A stretch of 64,000 nt of DNA from Pipra filicauda. Taxonomy: Eukaryota; Chordata; Aves; Passeriformes; Pipridae. Shown piece after piece: positions 52,801 through 62,100 of this stretch (within the stretch, counting starts at the first letter, position 1; each line of letters starts with the position of its first letter). Under the pieces are notes generated by a model. That model made no database searches, was not told the origin of the DNA, and saw only the letters and a list, made by a program, of their open reading frames with translations. Where the stretch lies: contig NW_024104421.1 in assembly GCF_003945595.2 (NCBI RefSeq), forward strand, positions 7,378,001 through 7,442,000, read 5' to 3'. The translations under genes and the position numbers were made by a program.

Positions 52801-53116
52801 GTGTTGCAGTGGTCAGTGCTCACTCGGCAGCGCCCCTGGAGCTGCAGCCTGGGTTCGATCCCTGTGCCTTGGGAACGTGGCATTGGAAGAACCAGCCTGC
52901 CGGTGGGTGTATCTACTGGAGGTCCGTTGGGTGAATCTGGTTGGAGGAATTCTGCCAACTTCTTGTGGAGAACCAGTTTCATTCAGTAGTACGTGTGGTA
53001 TGCCTCCTGGGACATCCAGGTGATCCCCAAAGAAGCAAAAAATAATGGAGAAAGTAGCCAGACTATCAGAGGGGTCCTTTCAAGGAATCAGACTCCCCCC
53101 TACTCCTCCTGACAAG
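52801..53116 (+). CDS. DUF4537 gene, first coding exon (5' UTR plus start, preferred model)
   Basis: A strong acceptor (cctttttccccttcccgcag) opens the exon and donor gtatgc closes it. The ATG at 53045 has A at -3 and G at +4, with an in-frame TGA 24 nt upstream. It encodes [20 protein letters not shown] and PPDK, ending in phase 0. The acceptor implies a further non-coding exon in the CpG island. Part of the 5' UTR (52801-52880) looks tRNA-derived. Confidence 0.6.
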
Positions 53117-56100
53117 GTATGCTGCTAATGTAAGATTGGTCCATACTTGTTAGTTCCTCCTGAATCTTTACTGGATGACGTTTAACAAAGGTGAACTGGG
53201 GAAGAGTTTCTGTGACCCTCTGAAAGAGTAACTTTGTTTTACCTGGCAGCTTGTGAACAGAGGAGTCTGTGGATAAAGATTTTAAATAGGTTTGGCATCT
53301 CTGTGCAGGCTGCACCTGACATCCCAAGCTGGCATATCCAGCCTTCCAGTTGTATATTACCTGTACCTTTCCTCCCCTGCTTGGGAGGAAAGACAGTGCT
53401 TTGTGTAGCCCCTGAGCAGAAGGCATTGTTGCCAACACTTGGAGTCAAATTTGGGTATATCTTGCTCTGGCTCCATTTACTTTTACGGGGAAAGATTTGC
53501 CTGTGAAGTGATTTCATTGAACTTTACAGACCAGCACTTGAAAAGACGTGTTTCTGACAGGTGCAGGGTGAAGGTCCCAAGGAAAGAACAAATGCCTCAC
53601 TTAGGTTTTCCATCTTCCTTGCTAGTGACTGTACAGCTTTGCCTACAGCCAGTGGACCCCGATTCACAGATTTTGGTGTTGTTTTATCCTTCACCTTGAG
53701 TGAAGGATATCGAACACTGTATTTTAAATAAGTAACATAATCTCATTTTGTTAACATCCCAAACAGCTGACATCCTCAGCTGAAAGAGCAGTGGACATCT
53801 TTGTAGTTAAGCGATTTTAATTTCCTTGCTCATCTGAGCCTCAGAACAGCCCTAATGCACTTTCAGCAACAGCTAACAGAGCAAACTGTTCAATCTTTGT
53901 TTTTACTTAACATGTGATCAATGCAAAAACATGCTGCAACATGCTCCATACCAAGTTTATGTTTTTCTGTAAAAGCTGAACGCTTTGATATAAGGTTCAC
54001 AGTTTTATTGTCAACTCTACCTTCCAACTGCCTCGTATTTTGTCTTTCTGCCTTCTCATTGTCCCTGGCATGTTGTTCCCTGTGTCACCATTCTCAAACG
54101 TTTCGTGTTTTCCATCTTGCTCGGGCCAGATGTCTCCAGTGCTGCCTTTGACCTGCAGAGGCATCTTTGTCTCCCTAGACTCAACCCCCACCTCCTTCAT
54201 TCTTCTTTGACTTCAGGTCCTTTCACTGACCTTTCAGCTCTTGCTGGTTTGGGGAGCTTGGACAGCTGCAATGCACACGTGGCCACTGCTGCCCACGCTG
54301 CTGTTGGAGAGCTGGGGCAGAGGGCCTGGGAGGGAGCCAGCAAGATTGATGTGCCTGCATTGCTGAGGAGTACCTGCTCCTGGGGGTGGGAGAGGCAGCT
54401 CCAGGACCCCCACCCTCCCTCTCTTCTGCTGCCTGTCTCCGAGCTGTGCCTTGTCCCGAGAAATGGGTGTCTTTTCCAGGTTCAAAGCTCTTTACTAAAA
54501 TCAGTTAACTAAAAGGTGTAAGGATTAGTAAGAAAGTAAAGCTATTCCGATTTAAGAATTGTAAGAAAGTAAAACTATTCTGATTCAAGAATTGCATACC
54601 TAGTGCCCCCTTCACAGTAGAATAAAACTGTTATAGGATCTGAAATGGGCCAAAATGGACACCTACAATAGTGTCCTTGAAATGACACGTTGTCCTTTGA
54701 ACAGCATATCTCATACTGACTGAAGAAACAGTGATACCCCTGCTACATACCTAGCAGATGATTAGAAACCAGATGCAACACAAGGGGGGGTTTATCATAT
54801 AGTTCTTATGTTTTATTTTTTAATATTTCTTCTTTCCAAAATTGATTTCTCAAAATCAAAACCATTTGTGGTGAACCTACAGATAAGCAGCATAGTACTA
54901 CAAGATATGGTGGAAGAATTATAGAGAGAAGTAATGTACTGAAAGTAAACTTTATGAACAATATTCCAGTTTAAGGATGTAAGTGTTCAAAAATCATGCT
55001 CATTTTCTGCTTCCATCTCCTCCTTCCCCCTTCCAGGTAAGATCCAGGTCCATCTCACATGTCCAGTGTTGTCACACTAATAAAGATTTCCATGGCTCTC
55101 TGCTGCCAAGATGTCCAATGACATAGTAAGTTCAAAATCTGTAGATGAGCTACTGGAAAAGCAGAGAAGAGAAAAGCTGGGAATCAAAGACAGTTATTGC
55201 AGGGTGAGGGGTGTGCTCCATATTGATTTAGTTTGTTTTTATTGCAGTAAGTTACAGAAGTTCTGTTGCCAAGGTCTTTATTACTTCTTGTATTTTTGTT
55301 TTCCACAGCCTTCCTGTTTGCACATGGAACCCAGGTCCTCTTTGTGCACCCTTGATATCCTCAGCAAAGAGTAATTTCATTGATTCATCCCCAGAGGTGT
55401 CCAGTTTAGTGAGGGGGGCTCGTGTGTTGGCAAGGAGAGAAACTGATGGCTATTACTACCTGGGCCACATTGCCCAAGAGGTGAAGGTAACTATTTATTG
55501 GGAACTGTGCTGCAAGGACATCTGTGGGTTTTTTCCCTATTGTCCTCATTCCTCACCAGTCACGTGCCCTTGTGGGGTGGCTCTCCTGTGATACAGTGCA
55601 CTTCACAACCACTGTTGTTTCCCCACATCCTATTTTAATCTGTTACCTGATCACCTGATGCTGACTGGCTGTTTACTGTGAGGAACCCTGCAAGAAAAAG
55701 GAGCCTGGAGATCAATCCATTTTTGTAGTTATAATAAGGTTTTATTCAGAAACAAACAGAACAGGTCCCTTATCCCTATTGTCTACTTTTGCCCAGTCTA
55801 GCAGCAAAGTCAGTTAGCTAAATAGCAACTAGTAATCCAAAATGTCTGTCTCCAGGCTTCACTTCCTCTTTACCAAACTGAGAGCTTTCCTCATTCTCTC
55901 CCATCTATCTTTTGGAAATTGCGGGGTGATTTTGGATGCCAGACAGAAAATTGCCCTGCAGGCTTTCTTTTAAAACCCAGTTCATTTTGCTGTTTGCAGG
56001 TTATTTAGCTGAACTTTGATGCTAGTGTAGGTGAGAATGTCTGTAAGCTCCAGTGTGGGGTGGAACAGATGGGGACAGTTACAGGCACGAGTGGCATGAC

Positions 56101-59100
56101 TGGAGTAGGAGCTGAAAGTATTATTTGAGTAAGTGCACTCACAAATCTGCAGACAAGGCTGAGATTTCAGTAATAGATCTTCCCCACACCTGCTGCTGAA
56201 GGCTTAAATTAAAACATTTCAATTTTTGACAGTTATGATATTTTACTGGTTTGTTACCCTTCTGATTGCTATGTAGACAACTGCATCATGCACAGCAATT
56301 TCTTTTGGCTACTCATTTTCTTATGGGAGGTTTTCCTGGTAAAGTTCTGCCTTAGCACGCTAATTGTGTTCTTACTAAAATCTAAATGCAAAGGAAGAGA
56401 AAGGCTGTCAGCCCCTTAAACCCCAGCATTTTATTTACTTTTAAATCCAATATGGACGCAGTGCAGTGAAAAATCTGGTAGAAGAGGAAAGCTGCATTTC
56501 CAGATCACGTCCTGTTTCCCGGGATTACTGCCACTTCCCTCTTAGCACTTAATGTTTGGCCGTTAATTGGACCCAGATGTCTGCCTTGCAAACCGCATGT
56601 TTTACTCTTGTAGGGCTCCAGGGAACGCTTTGTAATTGAGTTTGACAAAAGTCGTGCTCGAAAAGGCAAGGTACAGCTCCGCCTGCAGGAAACGCCTCTC
56701 TACGACATTCTCCACTACGAGGATGCCAGGAGACGGCGTCTCGCTCCGGGAGACAGGGTCTTGGCACCGTGGGAGGCTAGAGCTGAACGTTTTGGCCCCG
56801 GCACTGTGCTGAAGGTTGTGGAGAGCAAGGAGGCACATTTAGGTGCGGGGTGTTTTGGTTTTCTTCGTAGCGATGGACTCACCACGGGGGCTGGTCACTG
56901 TACGGGAAAGGGAACAGTCTCCATCCCGGAGAGTTCCCCACCTGCTGCTTGGGTTCTCTTCGCTGTATTCGTGTTGTTGACACTAAGCAGCCTGTTTTTC
57001 AGTGTCCGAATTAATGCAGCTCCTAGAATGTGTGTTTGCTTTGTTCTGTAACTGAAAACTTCCTAAAATATTGGGGGTTGGGCAACACAAAGCAAAAAAT
57101 GTTCCTGGCCCTCATGAGTATTCACCTGATTATCTGTTAGTCTAGTTTCCTGCTATTTTAGGGTAAAATCCTGCCTCACTGTGACAAGTGAGAATTTTGT
57201 TATCTCCTGTCTCCTCATAGGAAGTTCAAAAGAAGGTCAGATTTTAAACCTATAAAGAAAAAAGATCATAGAAGTTGTTACAAAATTATCTGAAACATGA
57301 GTCATTACTTTTAACTCCAGCTTTCTGCTGCTAATACATTATTTGCCTTTTTGTTTTTGTTTTTGATAAGCACAGCACACAACAGAAGTGGAGTGCTTGT
57401 GAATTTCTGGAATGGGCAGACCAAGGAGGTGTCTTCTGACCAAGCTCTGCAGATTCCTCTGCCCTTAAGCGAACGCATCATCCTAGAACTGCAGATGCCT
57501 TTAGCAGCCAGGCAGATGGTGGTAGATTCAAGCTTACATTACCCATACATTGTGACACCGGGTTATAGAGCCTCAGGCCACTACAGACTGGGTCACTCAG
57601 ACCTGGACTGCTGGCCAGGGGGTCTGTTCTCAGCTCATCTATGTGCTAAGTGCAGCTGGGAGTGTACCTCGCTCCCCCTGGCAGCCTGGGAACCCACACG
57701 GCCTGTAGGGTGCAAAGTGCAGCAGGAAAATGCCTTCATCCCAGGAACAGGCTTGGCTGAAGAAGTACCCAGCAAGAAAATAGAAGAGGAACTGTCTGAA
57801 TTGAGAATTACATCTTCAGAAAGTGTTTCCAGAGAGGAAGAGAAAAAGGAAGAGACGGGATTAGAAACAGAAAATGTTCCAAAAGACGTTTGGTCTTGTT
57901 TGGAAGAGGACAATGAGTTTATAGGACCTAAGAAGGTAAAAAATGTTTCACTCTGGCTTTTCTGTCACTATGTGGTCTGCTATTTTTATAAATTTGCTTT
58001 GTTACCTGAAGTTTACTGCCCTTGGTACCAAAAACTTACTAGAGGTTTTAGGCCTGGCCCCTATATATGCCTGCTAAAGAATGGAGAGACTTTGCACTGT
58101 CTTCCTGATCCTTTGACCAGGGAAAGAGTTATAAGCTGTCATTGTCCCTGGCTGGAGCAGGCTTCTAGAATCTCTTCCATGGATGCAGAATATAAGAAGT
58201 GTTGCATAGCCCAGTTTCTCTACATCCTGCTTCTGTATGAAGGAGGTAAAGGCAGAAAAAAGTGTCAGACTTGGCACTGGATAAGGATTAAAGTAAGGGT
58301 TGCTCCACACCAAGACAGTCTCTTACATAATTCTATTAAGGTACTTCTCCACCCTGTTAGATGTGTCCCCTCTCTCAATCAAAGACCATAAGAGGCTTAA
58401 GTTATCCTCAGCAGTTGACTTGGTGCTTGTGAACAGGGCGAGGATCAGTAAGGAGGAGGTTCATGTGCGCCAGCTACTACCAAGCTTATCTCTGCAAGGG
58501 TTAGAATCCTGATTTCTGGCAGGTGCCAGAAACAGGACTGTCTTTCAGCCAGAGGTCCTCTGGCCTGATCTCTTTTTTTACCAGTTTGGACCCTTCCAAG
58601 CAGAAGTACTGCCAGTTTTAGGTCATTTGGAGGTGTAGACAAACCCACGAAGTGATCAGAAATTACTCTACCTAAGAGTTGTTTCTTTAGTAAAGAACTC
58701 CCCCAGGGTTTGTCTTTTTTGATTTTCTTAAACTTCAGTTACAACTTAGAATCTTCTGCTGCAAGTTCATGAAACTAACCTATTCTTTTCCTTATCAGGT
58801 CTGGATTATGAATGCATTTCTTGTTATTTCTAGGGTGCTCAGAGGGAGATGGCTCATGCTATGGTTGATACCGCCGTTAACACAGACAGCTGGTTAATGG
58901 AGACAGATCACAAGGAGGAACCAGAGAGCAGGCAGCAGGATGCTGAAACTGAAGCTAATTTTAAACACGAGCATGGTAGTGGAACTGTAGCTCTTTTACC
59001 CAAATGTAACACTTGCCACACAATATCACTGCAGCAGGTCATGGTGTCTTAAGATCTGTTGCCATAAATCTTGATGCTTCAAAAGGAAATGCCATAATGC

Positions 59101-62100
59101 CATGCTGTGACTATGGCCATCATTATGTAGTATATTTATATGTAGGTATTAATAGTGCTTTAGCTTGAGAAGTTGTTCATCGTCTCAAGGTGAAAGAATT
59201 TTCAGATGGAAATCAGGTTTTTTTGGCTTTTACAGCTACTGCACTAGCAGCTTTTGGGTTTTCTTAAACTTTATCATAACACCCAGTATAAATACTATTT
59301 ATTATAAAATTTCTTTACTTTACAAATTCACCAGGACTGTTCTGCAGAACACTTTTCTTATCTGTGCTGAAAACTATTGCTTGTCATTGAGTAACCTTTT
59401 GTTCCCTTAACATCCAAAAGGGGCTGGATCACAATTTTAATCAAAGTGTTGCTGTTCTCATTTTTAGTTTTGTGACAATGGCAGGCATTTAAGTGAGGAT
59501 TCTGAAAGCCTAAAGCTTTCTCTGTTGTTGCTTTGTGACACTGCTGGTAGAGGGAGAATGAAAAGTCACACGGGGTGCACGTTTCCTCCCAGCTGGTGTT
59601 CCAGCATCGTTCCATGCAACAGCTGCCACTCAGGTCCGTGGTCTTTAGCAGAAGGGTGTGAACAAACTCTGCTCATGTTCTCAGCTACCCAAAAGCTGTG
59701 TTAGCACAGCGTTGTGCCCGAGCTAATGTCTCCTGTCTCTCAGCAGGATGTACAGCTCAGGCTTTGCCCTATCAAGAGATTTATCATTTTCACTCAGAGC
59801 AGCCCATGTCTGTGAAATACCACATAAACAATCTCTTAGCTTGAGTAGCTGTAAGTGCAGTCAAAAGTCCTGTGTTACCAGGCAAAACTCTTCCCTGACT
59901 GCAGTAGCAAGCTTGTTTCTGGCAAGAAGCTGGGACCTGTTTTGTGAAGTCTAAAAATTTTCCCTCAGAGGAAAATGTTATAAAAGTCTTTCTTACTTGA
60001 ATATATTTTATACGAGAAGACCTTTTGTTCTTTCAACTTGCTTTCTTTTTATAAGCTTCCTATATTCTCATATGTCCTTGCCCTAATTTATTTGCAAGGT
60101 CTTTTTGAGTCCAGAGTGGCAGAAGCTCCAGTCCAGCATTCCCTAAGGAGCCCTTCCCTGGGAACCAGTGCTTTGGTTCCTTTCAGGCGCCAAAGCTTCT
60201 TTGACCAAGTGAATCAATCGCTAGAGAAGGACAGCCTGACCATCAGATCAGCTCTACGTGTACAGAGACCACACAGTACCACCAATGTGCTGGCTAGGAG
60301 ATCCACAAAACTTCTAAACCTTCTAAAACACAAAAGCATTACAGTAAGTATTTGGTCCAAGCCAGATTTAGCTCTCTCAGAATCAGGAGATTTGTTTATG
60401 TCGTGTGAGAATGTTCTTTCCTTTGATCTCCTGCAAAGGTTTTTGCTGCAACAAAAATTATGCCTATGTAGAATAATGGTTATGCATAAATAGAATCTTA
60501 AGGATTCCACTTGGGAATCCATGTTGTACAGGGCAGGGCACTTCTGGTATTTTTACTCAGCACTTTTGATAGAGTTTTTTTTATTTTAGATCTAATCTTT
60601 TCTAAATAAAACTCTCTGCCAGCTCTACTAGACAGCAAAAATCTTATTCCTCTTTTACAGATACCGAAACCAAAAAAGAGAAAGTCTGGATAGTCAGCTG
60701 AATCCCACAGCAGAGAGTGCATGTCAGGGCTGAGGTGCAACTTTGTCTCCTAAACCTTAGGCCAGTACTTTACCTGTTGGAAAACACCATTTTTTCACCT
60801 CCCACCTATAAAACACCTTTGATTCTCTCTTTGATCTCTCCCTCTGTATGTCATTAAACACAAACACCCACAAGGTACATTTTTTTGCAAGGAATAGCAA
60901 TACACTGGAGAACAAAGCTGTTTACAGCTCCTGGGAAGCCATACAGATCAATATGTTAAGAGAAACCCATCAAAATGGTACGTGAGACTGGCAGGACCTT
61001 ATTTGAAGGTCCTGTAGTGTTTTGTAGCTTGTGATATTAGAGTTGTCCACAGGAAAGAACTGGAGAGGTGGCATTGTGTTTGCAGAGGAGCAGCTAACAG
61101 CAGGAACATGCTAACTGCAGCTGGGAATAGGAGGAAGGAGAGGAAAATATTCTGTGGAAATTCTGTTCCAGCCCTAAACAGCTCTAGAAATGTAAACTCG
61201 AATGCATGTCTGAAGTTTTGGTGGTGTTTCCTTGCTCCTTCCCTCATACAGGGCACTGTAGGGAGTACAAAAGAAAGAAACAGTTCACTCTGGCTATGAA
61301 AAGGAGCCTTGTAGGTGCTCCTTCATATCCTTGCACAGCACAGTGCATTTAAAAACACAAATTAGCAGCATTGCCCAGCATTGTAATGCAGCCACTAGTG
61401 AAGAACACATCAAGACTGCTTGAGCATAAGTAGAAATCTCAGACAACAGATGAAGAGTTGCTACACCTGCAGAGAACTCCGGGAATATTTTGTGTTTGGT
61501 CAGAGGGGGGCAGGTATTTCTCTTTCTGATAAAATCTAATGAGGAATATGTAATATGATTTGTGGTCAGAACCTGGGTTTTCCATCCAAACACAAAGCTG
61601 ACACAAAGACTGGGCAGTTTTAAGCATTGGCTCAACACCAGAACAACCAGAACATTGGATTTTCAGGTGCCCCTTGGTTGGTTAAGCCTAATGTTTTCTA
61701 TAGGTTTTAGCATCATCCTCAGTGTGTTCATGGGTGGGGAGCAACTTCAGTATTCATGAGCCAGTGTAGCTTCCAGACCTCAAGAGTGACATAAGAACTA
61801 AGCTGTTCTGGTTTTGTGTGTTTACAGTTTGCATTAGAAAAATACACTGATGGGATTAAGGGTTCAGTTTGGCTTTTTTCCTCTTAGAAATCAATCCTTA
61901 ATGGTGCATCTCAGGAGAGATGGAAAGAGATGGGCTTCGATAGAGCCAAGACTGAGCACGAAAGGAGGAAAGAGGAACAGAGGCAGCTGAAGAGGGAGCA
62001 GCAGCAAGAGGCAGATGGCATCCAGCACCAGCTGCATAAGGACAACCAGAGGTGATGCCTGGGAACTTACTGTTTTTTGTGGTAGATGCTGGAAGGTTGG

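Noticed and set aside
57936..58391. Continuation of the exon 5 open frame of the DUF4537 gene for another 150 codons
   Set aside because: The donor gtaaaa at 57936 and the phase-matched acceptor at 58833 with the AVNTD motif downstream fit better. The extension has no family resemblance.
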